NCBI GenBank assembly: GCA_036924285.1
Contig: JAYKYS010000002.1
Span: 37,494,501-37,558,500, forward strand
Source of the DNA: Asterella californica
Taxonomy: Eukaryota; Streptophyta; Marchantiopsida; Marchantiales; Aytoniaceae
DNA: 64,000 bases
Direction: 5' to 3'
Below, one piece after another: positions 9,573 through 20,706 of the stretch (position 1 is the first letter of the stretch; every line of letters begins with the position of its first letter). The position numbers were made by a program, and so were the translations under genes. Under the pieces are notes generated by a model, which saw nothing but the letters and a program-made list of their open reading frames with translations, was not told the origin of the DNA and did not search any database.

Positions 9573-10564
9573 GCTCCTCCAGAGGATGTTCCGTCTACTT
9601 TTCAAGCTCCTCCACTTGCACCAAGTCTGATGGAGGACGTGCACGGATCCCAACAAGAATCAACGACTGTTGGAAGACGGTTTACTGTCCAAGAGAAAGA
9701 GAAAGGATCGGCTTACAAGTTGACGACTGATATTGAAATTTCTCTTGATCTCAAGAGCATCTTGGAGCAGAAGACACTAGACGCACGGATCGAGTTTTCT
9801 CTTCGGGAGGTTCTTGATATTGCGAAGAGGGAGTTTCACAAATTGATCATGGACATCATCAAGCAAAAAAGATGCAGGTGATGTCCGAGCAAGTAGAAAG
9901 TCATATGATAGGTGTCATAGGAACTTCTATGAATGATGTAGAATTCGGAAAGGTGCATTTTCAAGAGATTAATGATACAGAGTACCAGCAAGAAGCGTTG
10001 GTTGCTAGTACCAACACTGCTGAGTTCGATGATGATGAAGCTGGCGACGAGAGTCTAGCTACTGATAGTGACTTCAGAAAAAAGCATTGGGTTCGTGCTA
10101 CGACTGCTATAGGAGTTCATCTTGGGAGTCTTGAACCTATTGCTGCTTTAGTTGATCACGGATCTAAGATCAACATCATGTCATGAGAGGTGTACGAGAG
10201 AGGTCAGTGGTCTATCGAACTGAACCATGGTTGGATGTTACGTATTGCAAACAACCAGAAGGGTGAGTTATACGACGCTTGTCTTAACGTGAAGGTGAAG
10301 ATAAGAGATGTGGATGTAGATCAGCACTTCTTCGTGCAGTCTTCTGCTTCATATCTTGTGATTCTTGGTCAACTTTATATCACTGCAGTTCGAATGGAGA
10401 CCAAGGTGATGGATGACGGATCTCGTTATGCTAGGATCCTTAATCCAGATGATAGACGCTCTGTGTAACTTCTAACCGTACGTACGAACCACGAACGAAA
10501 CCGACAGACTTTGAGAGATTCTCCTATTTGTAAGAGTAAGGGTTTTCAGAAACCACTCTTGTAG
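9573..10564 (+). pseudogene. Element A gag-protease remnant, continued
   Basis: Resumes A after element C. It aligns with D 40680-41591: a region with AYKLTTDIEISLDLK, then a protease with LVDHGSKIN (D-H-G-S at the catalytic site, as in D), HGWMLRIANNQ and LGQLYITAVRMETKVMDDGS. A TGA follows the active-site helix (10182-10184), and a TAA replaces a Gln codon near 10466. Beyond the TAA the same frame still aligns to D (NHERNR) through the frameshift cassette and ends at TAG 10562-10564. Confidence 0.85.
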
Positions 10565-10582
10565 AATGAGATAGCAAGAGTG
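10540..10582 (+). promoter_or_regulatory. -1 frameshift cassette of element A (conserved relic)
   Basis: Heptamer GGGTTTT at 10540-10546 in the phase G GGT TTT relative to the protease frame. A 7-nt spacer follows (10547-10553). Then comes a perfect 8-bp hairpin: CACTCTTG (10554-10561) with CAAGAGTG (10575-10582), loop 13 nt. In the -1 frame a TAA (10537-10539) lies directly before the heptamer, so that frame opens exactly at the slip site. The layout matches element D at 41543-41586. Confidence 0.75.
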
Positions 10583-12560
10583 ATGGATCTACTGCTACTA
10601 TGGTCCCGCTTGAGCAGCTGAAGGATCACAAGAGACTGGTGAAGAGGTTGCTCAAGATTCAGAGAGTAGCTATATTGTACATAGTTGGAAATTTGGTTTG
10701 ATGACTTTCAGTTCTGACAATTGTAGTGAGTTTACGCTAGAGGATTAGACTGAGAAGAGTAGAAGACAGATGGAGAAGTATGCAATAATCTACGCTGTAC
10801 ATGAGTTCTAAAGGAAGACGAGATGATTTCTGGTGTTTACGAGGAGTTTGTAAGTATACAATCTTTTGTTCGTTGGTTAGATGATGTAGATAGGTTGATG
10901 GAGCACATGGGAGAAAGGGTTGTGATCTCCATCCACTCTCGTAAAGTCTATGAGGAGGTTATCTCGTGCTTACAATCTTGTCTTCATCCGAGACTGGAGA
11001 GCGGATGGAAGGATGCAATCTGTTGGTGTGGCTCTCGTCAAGAAGTAGAGGTGCACACAAAATACAAAACAATTGAGGAAGGTGAAACCAATGACGACTC
11101 AGTTATCTATTGATTCACGACAGCAGATGGAGTTAGCAGCCACTAAGCCTGTGCTTATAAATCCTACACAGGTAGGATAGCAGTTTACTCAAGAGACACT
11201 CGAGCAGCTCCAGATAAGGGGTGGCTTCTTGACTGAAGTAGAAAAAAGAGCTTTCGAGAAGATGATAGTTAGTCATGATAAGGCATTTTCTTTCTCAGCT
11301 GGAGAGATTGGTTGTGAATATCTTAGTGTGATAGCTCCGATGGTTATCTTCACTGTTCCTCACATACTTTAAGACTTGAAGCCGATTTCAGTCCCTCGTG
11401 TCTTGCTACCGAAGGTTACTGAGTTACTGAAGGAGAGGATACGGATGGGTATTCTTGAATCATCTATGACTCCGTACTCTAGCCGATGGTTCACAGTATC
11501 TAAGAAGACATGAGCTTTACGCTTCATCCAAGACTTACAGCCTGTCAACAACATCACGATTCAAAATGTTGGGATAGGACTTGTGGTTGATGAAGTAGAT
11601 GAGACATTTGCTGGAAGATCAATCTATTCGATTGAAGATCTGTTTTCAGGTTATGATCAGTTTCACAAAATGTGATGCATAATATACGAGGGTTTGTACC
11701 TGAGGTCACTATCTTATTTTTGGATGATATTCTCATGAAAGGTTATCCGGTGGAGGACAAAGACGAAGCTGTGACTTCTGATGGTGCAGAAAGTTCGTTG
11801 TAGACCACATTCGAGATTGAGAAAGATTCTAGCGCGTTTGAAGGAAGTACATCTCACTCTATCAAGTACCAAATCTTGTTTTGGAATGTTAGAGATTGTG
11901 GTGGTGGGTCATTTGTGTGGTACTTTTGGGAGACGACCGAACCTAGAGAAGGTAGATGCTATAGCAAGGATAGCAGACTGTATCAACATCATTGAGGTTC
12001 GACGATTCTTAGGAGCTTGTGTGTTCTTTTGCGTGAGTATTCCTCATTATGCACACATTGCCGAGCCTCTGTATGCACTTCTGAGAAAAGCAAAGAGGTT
12101 TACTTGGTGGCAAGAACATCATGAAACGATGGAGCAGCTGAAAGAGATTCTGAAGTCTCCACCTATACTAAGGAGGCTTAACTACAAGAGCGAGAGACCT
12201 GTGATATTGACTGTTGATACGAGTCCAAAGGCGATTGGATGGGCAGTTGATCAAGAAGATGCAGATGGTGTACGATTTGTTTCTAGGTTTGGAGCTCGAA
12301 TCTTAACAGATAGACAACGTAACTATCCTCAAGTGAAGTGTGAGTTGTGGAGAGCAGTTACTACCATGAAGGTAGATAGAGAGTTCTTGATAGGAGCCCG
12401 TGTGGTTCTAGAAATAGATTGTTTGTCTTTGCTAGGTATGATAGCAAACTACAACACATCAGACATAGCAATGCTATGATGGATTGCTTATATCTGGAGT
12501 CTGAACCTTGAGCTAAAACATATAGCAAGGATCTTGTTGCATATATGTTATATAGGGCTC
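10583..12560 (+). pseudogene. Element A reverse transcriptase / RNase H remnant
   Basis: Aligns in order with D 41600-43600. Recognisable pieces: LLPKVTELLKERIRMGILE, SSRWFTV-like and RFIQDLQPVNN; a deletion within the palm (about 11660-11690); and LDDILMKG near 11717-11740. The best frame, 11781-12479, holds the RT end (VRRFLGACVFF) and RNase H (LTVDTSPKAIGWAVDQ, LEIDCLSLLGM). Many stops and shifts make it non-functional. Confidence 0.85.
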
Positions 12561-12589
12561 CTTATACAGATGAGGAAGAGATGTTTGCA

Positions 12590-13752
12590 AGTCGAGAATG
12601 AAGAAAAGAGAGACGTTTGGTGCCAAGTTGGTCAGCAGACTACAGACTTGGAACCACTGTCGTTCAACAAGGAGTTCTACACGGAAAAGTTCTGATATTG
12701 GATTCTATCTGAGTTCATTCTATCATGAGAAGGATGGAGTGATGCAGAGTTCAAAGAGATCAGACAGAAAGCGTACAATTACCTTCTACGTGAAGGTTAT
12801 TTGTGAAAGCGTCTAAAAAGAAGAGATGGAATGCTTGCTAGAGTGGTGGATGATCAACCAATAAAGCTGAATCTGCTTAAGGAGTTTCATGACATCTTGT
12901 GGGCTTGTGGAGTCTGTGCTACTTACACAAAGATGAAGGAGTGATACTGATGGAAGGATTTGTATCAAGACGTGGTGGATTTTGTTGGGTCGTGTCTGCA
13001 CTGCCAATTCTACTCTAAGGTCCGTTACAGAGATGTGCTTGTACCTATCTATCCACCCAGTATCCATTTTCAGTGAGACTTTGATCTTGTGATGATGCCG
13101 TCATGGCTATGAGAGATGCGCTGCTTGGTGTTGGCTGGAGAAGATCTCTCCAACTATGTGGAGGGACGAGCACTACGAACGAAGACTACAGAGCATATAT
13201 GTAGATTCGTGCTTGAAGCTATCATATTTCGTTATGGATCTATTGGGAGATTACGAGCAGATAGAGACGAGCTGAGAGACGAAGAAGCGAAGAAGTTCGT
13301 TGCTCATTATGGAATAAAGCTTCGGCTTACTACTGTCATGAATCCAGAGGACATTGGTAAGAGTGAACAAGGACACCTTTCTATTGTTCACGCTTTAGTG
13401 AAAGCATGTGATGATAGACCTAGAGAATGACCGAGACTACTTCTATTTGCTTTATGGGCTGATAGAACTACACAATGTACCACGACTGGCTATATGCCAG
13501 TTGAGCTTATGTTGGGGTAGAAGCCAATCATGCATGTTGAGGAGGATTTTCCTACGTGGGCTATACTACCGTGGGAAGATGATATAGATCGTACTTCACT
13601 CCTTGATTTATGAACTAGGCAATTGGAGCGAAAGGGGGAGGATCTTGCTGAAGCGCAAGAGAAGCTAAAGGTAGCTCGAGTAAAAAACAAAGAGCGTTTC
13701 GACAAGACTCACCGATTACGATCAAGATCAATACGTGTTGATGATTGGATTT
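12590..13752 (+). pseudogene. Element A integrase remnant, first part
   Basis: Pieces align with D 43690-44790: the zinc-domain region near 12830-13020 (CLHCQFYSK), the core with TKTTEHICRFVLE and ADRDELRDEEAKKF (13116-13430), and the C-terminal piece RFDKTHRLRSRSIRVDDW. Copia element B inserted in the DDW...VYDS segment; the reading resumes at 20347. Confidence 0.85.
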
Positions 13753-13986
13753 TTTTGAAAGATCGATACTTTGAGGACACTCCAAGAAGAGAGAGAGAGC
13801 GAGTAGACACGGAAAGTAAAATAAGAATGAGATGAGAGAGATTTTGTCTCTCCATGTATATATATAGTGTGGGTGAGTACAAGAGAAATCCTAATGGTGG
13901 GTTAGCCATCTAACTAACTGTAATTATCCTAACCACTCCGGTTAATGTTAGTCGTCGATCTACTAGAGCTTAGGACTATATCAACA
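13753..13986 (-). repeat. Element B 3' LTR
   Basis: 234 bp, partner of 20116-20346; outer end has decayed from TGTAG to TTTTG, inner end is TATCAACA. Confidence 0.92.
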
Positions 13987-14000
13987 CTCCCCTTCAAGCT
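13987..14000 (-). other. Element B polypurine tract
   Basis: Minus strand reads AGCTTGAAGGGGAG immediately before the LTR start TGTTGATATAG, typical of plant copia elements. Confidence 0.85.
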
Positions 14001-15430
14001 CATCTCTACATCCTGTACTCTTAGACAATGTCTGAAAGCATCAAACTTATCTCTAGGCAATGCCTTAGTGAAGATATCGGCAACCTGGTCTCCTTTGCTC
14101 ACATAACTGAGCTCAATCTCTCCTGCAAGGACCTTCTCTCTAATGAAATGATAGTGCACCTCAATGTGCTTCGTCCTAGCATGGAAAACATGATTACTTG
14201 CTAACTAATGTTGTTTGTATATACAACAACAGGATCTGTACACTCCACACCAATATCAGATAGTAGACATCGGAGTCAAATTGATTCGCATGTTGCGTTC
14301 TTTGCTCCTCGGTACTCTGCTTCTGTGGATGACAAAGCAACTGTGGGTTGCTTCTTAGAAGCCCAGCTTATAGCAGCGCTTCCAAGTCCAAACGCGTAAC
14401 CTGACATGGATCTCTTATCGGCACTTCCTGCCCAATCAGCATCTGTGTAGCCATGTAACAACAATGGTCCACCGTATGGATAGTGAAGTCCATATTGCAT
14501 CGAGAACTTCACGTAGCAGAGGATCCGCTTGATAGCCTCAAAATGTGATCTCCGTGGTGACTGCATGAATTGACTAATCAGACCGACAGCATAATGCAAG
14601 TCTGGTCTGATGATCGTCAGGTAGATAAGACTCCCAACCATCTGTCTATACATGCATGGATCATCAAGTAACTCACCATCTTCTGCTCCTAGCTTTACCC
14701 CTTGCTCTAATGACGTAACAATGGGTTTGCAGTCAAGCATACCAAATCTCTCAAGCATACTGAGAGCATATTGTCGCTGTACAAGCCAAACATCCTTCCC
14801 ATCTCTACTGAACTCCACAGCAAGGAAGCACTTGAGTTCTCTTAAGTCCATCATCTTGAACTCGAATTTCAAGTGATCATTGATCTGGGAAATAAGCTCC
14901 TCATAGTTACCGGTAATGATCAAGTCATCAACATAGATGGTGCTCACAACAATCCGGTCTTGTAATCGCAATGAATACAAGATAGAGTCTGAACTACAAA
15001 GGTGGAAACCAAGAGACTGCAAGTAAGAATTGATCTTTGCATACCATGCTCTTGGTGCCTATTTCAGACCATAGAGGGTCTTCCGTAACTTACACAGACG
15101 AGAAGGAAACTTCGGATCCTCATAACCTGGAGGTTGCTGTATGTAGACCTCCTCCTCAAGATCATCGTTGAGGAAAGCGTTCTTGAAGTCCATCTGGTGC
15201 ATCTTCCAACCTTTCTGAGTTGCAACTGCAACTGCTGTTCGAATAGTCATCATCTTCGCAACAAGAGCAAATGTCTCCTCAAAATCAACTCCATGTTGTT
15301 GTGCGTAGCCCTTAGCTACCAATATGACCTTGTACCGACACACGATACCATCCGAGTTGCGCTTGACCTTGAAGACCCATCTGCAACCAATCGCTTTCTT
15401 ACCTTGAGGTAAGTCTATCAACTCCTAAGT
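14001..15430 (-). pseudogene. Element B reverse transcriptase and RNase H
   Basis: Copia RT: KKAIGCRWVFKVKRNSDG, FALVAKM, MDFKNAFLN, the catalytic box STIYVDDLIITG, and SLIYLTIIRPDLHYAV. RNase H: GYTDADWAGS, SGYAFGLGSAAISWASKKQ, LSSTEAEYRGA. The usual copia end is ADIFTKALPRDKF (about 14045-14085). Stops break the frame near 15060 (after LYGLK) and 14275. Confidence 0.9.
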
Positions 15431-15439
15431 CTGTTGGTG

Positions 15440-17047
15440 ATGAAGCGCAACAAGTTCAACTTCCATAGCACTTACTCATTGGGCCTTGTGCATCGCCTCC
15501 TCAAGCGAACTCGATTCTTGTTCCTGAAGAACATTGGTCATATATGCAAGGTGCGTAGCAAGAAAACCTTCATGCATATACCTACTCACTGGTTGTTTTG
15601 TCCGCTCAGATCTGCGAGAGATAATCGGTGCACTAGTCACCTCTCCTTGCAACTGATCTGACGTAGATGCCAAGGTCTGGAACAAAGTATCCAGTGGATG
15701 TGGAAGATCCACATATCTAGATGAGTCAAACATACACTGCAATAGCACGCGCTCATCCTGTGTAGAAACTACACTAGTTTCACTAAACTGTGTTACGTGG
15801 ACTCCAGCGTTAACAACAGCTCTTTGTGCAACGGATTCTGATATGGAATCAGTGACTTCTCCAGATCCTCCACTCAACGTACTACTCTGAGGTACTACAG
15901 TGGACTGACTCCTTGGTTCTACAGTAGGTACAGGGATGGCTACGACATGTGCAGGTGCAAACCAAGACTGTAGCTCATCAAAAACAACATCTCTACTGAT
16001 ATAGAACTGCTTGGACGAAGGATTGTAACATCTATATCCTTTCGTATCAGAAGCATAGCCAAGAAAGATACATCTATATGCTTTCGGATCTAGTTTCTTA
16101 CGTCTTTCATCATATATGTGCACATAGCAAATACATCCGAAAACTTTAAGGAAAGAGTAATCAAGCTTATTGCCTGTGAAGACCTCCATCGGTGTCTTGT
16201 TGTGGACTGCCGCTGTAGGCGTCTGGTTCATTGATACACCGCACATGAAACAACTTCTGCCCAGTAAGGTCTAGGCATGTTCTTCTCGTTCAACATCGCA
16301 CGAGTAGCTTCTGCTATGTGTCGATTCTTGCGCTCCGCAACTCCGTTCTGCTGCGGACTATAACTGCAAGTCTTTTGACGTCGAATGCCATGCTCACGCA
16401 GATATGCATCAAACTCTCCAGAAAGGAACTCGCCTCCTCCATCAGATCTCAAACAAAGGATAGATGCTCCAGACTATTTCTCCACCAACTTGCGAAAAGT
16501 CTGAAATGCTGACAGTACTTCGGCAGAGGACTTGTTTTTCAACAAATAGATCCAAGTATAACGCGAATGATCATCAATGAATGACACGAAGTATTGAAAA
16601 CTTGTCATATTTGGCTGAAAAGCAGTCCATGCATCAGTGTGAACAAGCTCTAGAAGCTTGTTCGCTCTACTACCTGATCCTTCAAAGGGCTGTCTAGCTT
16701 GCTTGCCGAATTGACATGATGCACAGACTCTAGTGGGTTCACTGGATTCGAATTTGGGTAGACCTGTAACCAAGTCAGAACTCTGAAGACTTTTCGGTCT
16801 CTGAAAGTTCATGTGCCCAATTCGCTTGTGCCAGATGTCAATGTCAGACACTACTGGACCACTCTGTCCATACATGGCAGCCTGTAACTTAGGTAGATGC
16901 ATCTAGTTTAAACAGCCTATCATTCTTGCTACCTCGAGCTATGACAGTGCTGTTCGAATCTTCAATAAAGCATCCATCTTTATTGAAGCGCACTTGCAGA
17001 CCCTGCTCTATCAACTGTCTTACAGATAGCAGGTTTCTAGTCAACGT
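15440..17047 (-). pseudogene. Element B integrase
   Basis: Contains the GAG-pre-integrase piece (LTRNLLSVRQLIEQG, WHKRIGHMNFQ), the zinc cysteines CASCQFGKQ, the catalytic region ELVHTDAW and FIDDHSRYTW, then SDGGGEFLS, and QQNGVAERKNRHI with the catalytic Glu. Stops or shifts near 16473 and 16230. The spacer to RT carries the copia-typical GCICYVHIYDERRKKLDPKA and the FLGYA motif. Confidence 0.9.
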
Positions 17048-18366
17048 TGTCGTGATGTGCATCATTTCACATACTAAATGATTCACTTCTTAGCCAAAAG
17101 TTAACCTCTCTGAGTGAAGTTATGACCTCAGAGAAGTTGATTCTCGAGGGAGTTATATATTTTGAGTCCTAGTAGATTTTTTACCATGTTGATAGGGTTT
17201 AAGCTCATGGGTTGTACTTACGTGTTGCCCATGCACACTTTTTAGCTGGTTTAAATTTACTTTCATGGTTGCGTGTCGTTTTAGGTAGTTTAAGATTTAC
17301 GTTGGCACTTTAGAGGGACTGACGTGGTAACCTTTGAGTGAAGTTAAGTTACCACGTGGATTAAGGCACTAAAAGATAGCCAAGTGGAGCTATGAACTCC
17401 CATTGGTCCGTTTTTGTCTTTTGTAAAACTGTAACTTTAGAAACAAAGGTCTAAAGGAGAGTTTGAGCATTTGGTGAGAGCACTGCAAAATCTGAGAGCA
17501 CAAGAAGATAGAGCTCGTCGTGCCAAGCAATGTCAGTGCAATTCTTGATCGATTTGGATCAATAAACAAGGAGTTATGCCAATTCGAAGTTCGAGTTGAG
17601 TAAGAATTGCATCACTTTTGTTGATTTTGGGGTTTTCAATGTCAATTGCAGCAGAATTGAGGAAATTGCTTCAAACCTTCGTGGTTGCGTTCACTGTCAG
17701 CAAGGCTACGACTATCCAAGAAGTTTCAAGTCATTTGAGTGAGTGAGTAATTCAAGGCGATCGCTGAAGCAGAGGGGGTCTGAAAAGCTCTCAATCTAGA
17801 GCAGCAACTTCAGAGAACGAGATTTGGAGAACCATGTACAATCAAGAGTCCCAACTTCACAAGGATGTTCAGCACCCTGTAGACTCGAAATCCTGTAAGA
17901 ATCTTTGCAAGTGATCGAGCCAATTTTCTGTTGTAGGTCGAAATAGCTGTCTGAGTATCAGAAATTGCCGCAATATCTTTACCTAGAACTTTTCTGTCCA
18001 TATATCGGTGCCAGAATTTGATCTCAAGCTGAAACTTTGTGTGTGCGCTCAGTGGGGCATCTTTTACATGCAGGAGAAGTTTAGAAGTCTAAATCTTCAC
18101 ATATTTCCCAATCTTGAGTGTCAAAGTTCACCGTTTGATCTTATCATTGCTAGTTAAGCTTGAACTTTGCTTCATGAACATATCAGAAGAGCCAAGAGAC
18201 CTGTATGAGTGTTTTACAATGTCACCTTGTAACCTATAGCCTATCCTTTGAGTAAACCATCCACAGCTAGAAGCCTAGTGCTTCCTTGAGTAAACGTATC
18301 ACAGCCTTCACGGTCATAACACAACCAGAAGGTTCTGCTCTTCCCAAGAAAACTCTCACCTTGACA
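17048..18366 (+). repeat. Solo LTR of an A/D-type gypsy element inside copia element B
   Basis: 1319 bp beginning TGTCGTGATGTG, as in the A 3' LTR (20707), and ending TTGACA. Long stretches match the A and D LTRs (the GGGTTGTACTTA region, the GAGGGGGTCTGAAAAGC region). Flanks are ACGT (17044-17047) and ACAT (18367-18370), a 4-bp duplication with one transition. Removing the LTR and one flank restores the copia protein reading VPTLTRNLL, which fixes both borders. No internal gypsy region remains, so it arose by LTR-LTR recombination. Confidence 0.9.
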
Positions 18367-19523
18367 ACATGGGTACATGTAAGACATTCCGTATATCAGT
18401 AAATGTTGAAGCAGGAATGCAAGTGGAATGTTACCTTTATGCTGGACCTTGTGCTTGATGTCATCTCTTGTCACCATAAATTATGGACTCTCCACAGGTT
18501 CGAGTGTACTGAAACACTCCCGATGGAAAGTCATGTGACTGGTGGCGCCGAAGTCGATCACCCAGTCAGTCAGTGACTCGAAAGCCGCATAACTCTTATG
18601 CATTGTAATCAACAACTGCTCCGAATAGACTTGCTCAATGATTGCATAGCCTTGCTGGTTGTTGTTACCTTGGGGGTTGTTGTCGTATTGGTGTTCTTTG
18701 GTCGTTCTGCTTCTTATTGCACAGATTCGCATTGTGACCTTGCTTCTTGCAGTAGTTGTAGGAACCAGGTGCTCGTCTCTGGTTGTTGGAAGAACCAGAC
18801 TGTTGCTAGTTCTGCTGGTTCTGCTGCTGCTGCGATTGCTGTTGCTGTCTGCGACCTCGTTCACGTCCAGCACCTTTGTCACGACCCCTACCTCGAGATC
18901 CTCCAGAACCTGCAAAATAGACAGATTCTTGCTGGCCCGTCGAAGTAGAACTCCCCAGTAGACGCACCTCCTCTCTTACCATCATAGAAACAAGTTCATC
19001 AAACCACGGAAGAGGTTCTCTGGTTGAAATCGATGTTATGAACTATTTGTACTTTGCAGGCAGACCCTGCAATGTGACTCTGATCAAGACAATCAATCTC
19101 AACTTTGACATAAGATAGCTGATCCGCGAGCTACTTGACATGGTTCACGTAGTCGTTGATGCACATCGACCGCTTCTTCACGATGTTGAACTGCTGCATC
19201 AATTGCAACTTCTGTGCCTCTATTCCGGATTGAAATAGACGTACGAGTGCATCCCAAGCTTTCTTGGACATATCGCAATCCTGAATGTGATCGATCATCG
19301 ATGCTGAAATTATCAGCGCGATGTAGTGAATCGTTTGATACGAGCGCTTCTTTCACTCTTTGAATTTCGGATCAAAAATTGGTACTTTAGGCGCTTTCTC
19401 CTCCTCAGTGATAAGATCCCGTAGATCTTGTCCCTACAGGAAGGTCATCATCCGGAACTTCCACACTTGATAGTTGTTCTTGTCGAGCTTCTCTCCAGTG
19501 ATCAAAGACACGGACTCCGTCAT
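18367..19523 (-). pseudogene. Element B gag and protease
   Basis: Gag probably starts at ATG 19523 and shows the copia UBN2-type region (ITGEKLDKNNYQVWKFRMM, CINDYVNHVK) across frames. A Gly/Arg/Gln-rich stretch and a zinc knuckle follow in which the first Cys is now Tyr (YNYCKKQGHNANLC). The protease has WVIDFGATSHM, where copia normally has DSGATSH, so its active site is altered. Stops occur at about 19440, 18800 and 18480. Confidence 0.85.
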
Positions 19524-20103
19524 AGCTGCAATGTCAAAATTGCTCTGTTCTGTACGCGGAAAACCTCACAAAACCTTCACGAAACTTGTCCGCCCACACC
19601 GTGCGATCAAGAGTTGTCACAAGTCACAACGAGAGGACTCCGCGAACTCCTCTTACAGCGACAATGAAGAAAGATCCTGTCTGTGAACTGTAGGTGTACA
19701 AAACACGACGAAAACGTCGAAAGAACACACAAAAAAGGTCGAAATTGGACCAGGATTTGTTTTAGAATCAAGTCCTAAAACTTTCATTTTGATCAAAAAA
19801 GATCAAATTGAAAAACTGCCGCTAGAAACTTCCAAATCGATTGAAACTTGACCGAGTACACAATTCACACCTTTTGAACAAGACAGCCTTAATGGGCTGA
19901 TCGACAGATTTCAGCGAGAAAAAATCGTCTAGGCTTTGAAATCGCGTTCAAAGTTTCTGGTGACGAAAGAAACGATTTCGTCTCACTCGAACGCATCAGC
20001 ATGATAGTGTTCGACATCAGGCACACCTCCAGCTGCTCTCTTATGTACTTCTCCATGCACAAACTCCATCTTGCTCATCAGCAAGGGACACACGCTCTCT
20101 ACT

Positions 20104-20115
20104 GCTCTGATATCA
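20104..20115 (-). other. Element B primer-binding site, initiator Met tRNA
   Basis: Minus strand reads TGATATCAGAGC; the plant consensus is TGGTATCAGAGC. It is directly adjacent to the 5' LTR. Confidence 0.88.
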
Positions 20116-20346
20116 TGTAGAAAGATCGATACTTCGAGGACACTCCAAGAAGAGAGAGAGTGAGTAGACAAGAAAAGTAAAATAAGAATGAGATGAGAGA
20201 GGCTTTGCCTCTCCATGTACATATATAGTGTGGGTGAGTACAAGAGAAACTCTAATGGTGAATTAACCTTCTAACTAACTATAACTACCCTAACCACTCC
20301 GGCTAATGTTAGCCGTCGATCTACTAGAGCTTAGGACTATATCAAC
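20116..20346 (-). repeat. Element B 5' LTR
   Basis: 231 bp, TG...CA on the + strand, partner of 13753-13986. Confidence 0.93.
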
Positions 20347-20694
20347 AGATTTTGGTGTATGACAGCACGCTGGAGAACCAGCATTCTAAACTTCATAAGT
20401 TCTCGCAAAGATGGTTCGGGCCTTATGTTGTGCTAGATGTGTATGAGAATACTACTTATAGTTACGTGAGCTGGATGATACTCTTTTGAAACTATCTGTG
20501 GCTGACAAATGAGTGAAGTTGTTCAAACAGCATGGAGGATCAGTAGATTTGTTCAACTTTCTGAAGTCGAAGCAGAGGATGACAAGAGACAAAGACGTCT
20601 CAACAACTGAAGAGTTTGAGGTGGAGGAGAGTAATGATGATGAAGAACATACAGAGATGAAGAGGTTGGCATATGTCAGAGGATGTGCAAGTTT
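20347..20694 (+). pseudogene. Element A integrase C-terminus, after copia insertion
   Basis: Continues the frame broken at 13752. Reads LVYDSTLENQHSKLHKFSQRWFGPYVVLDVYENTTY, aligned to D near 44780-44890, then an acidic tail with frame breaks. Confidence 0.85.
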
Positions 20695-20706
20695 AGAGAG
20701 GGTGGA
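20695..20706 (+). other. Element A polypurine tract
   Basis: AGAGAGGGTGGA directly before the 3' LTR; D has AGAGGGGGTGGA at the same place. Confidence 0.8.

Larger units (their letters stand above)
13753..20346 (-). mobile_element. Element B: Ty1/copia retrotransposon nested in A
   Basis: 6594 bp on the minus strand. Short LTRs at 13753-13986 and 20116-20346 differ at about 21 positions (roughly 9%), so it is much older than C. A 5-bp duplication GATTT flanks it (13748-13752, 20347-20351). PBS for initiator Met tRNA and polypurine tract are present. Coding order gag, protease, integrase, RT, RNase H is the copia order. A gypsy solo LTR (17048-18366) splits the protease-integrase junction. 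Confidence 0.95.
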
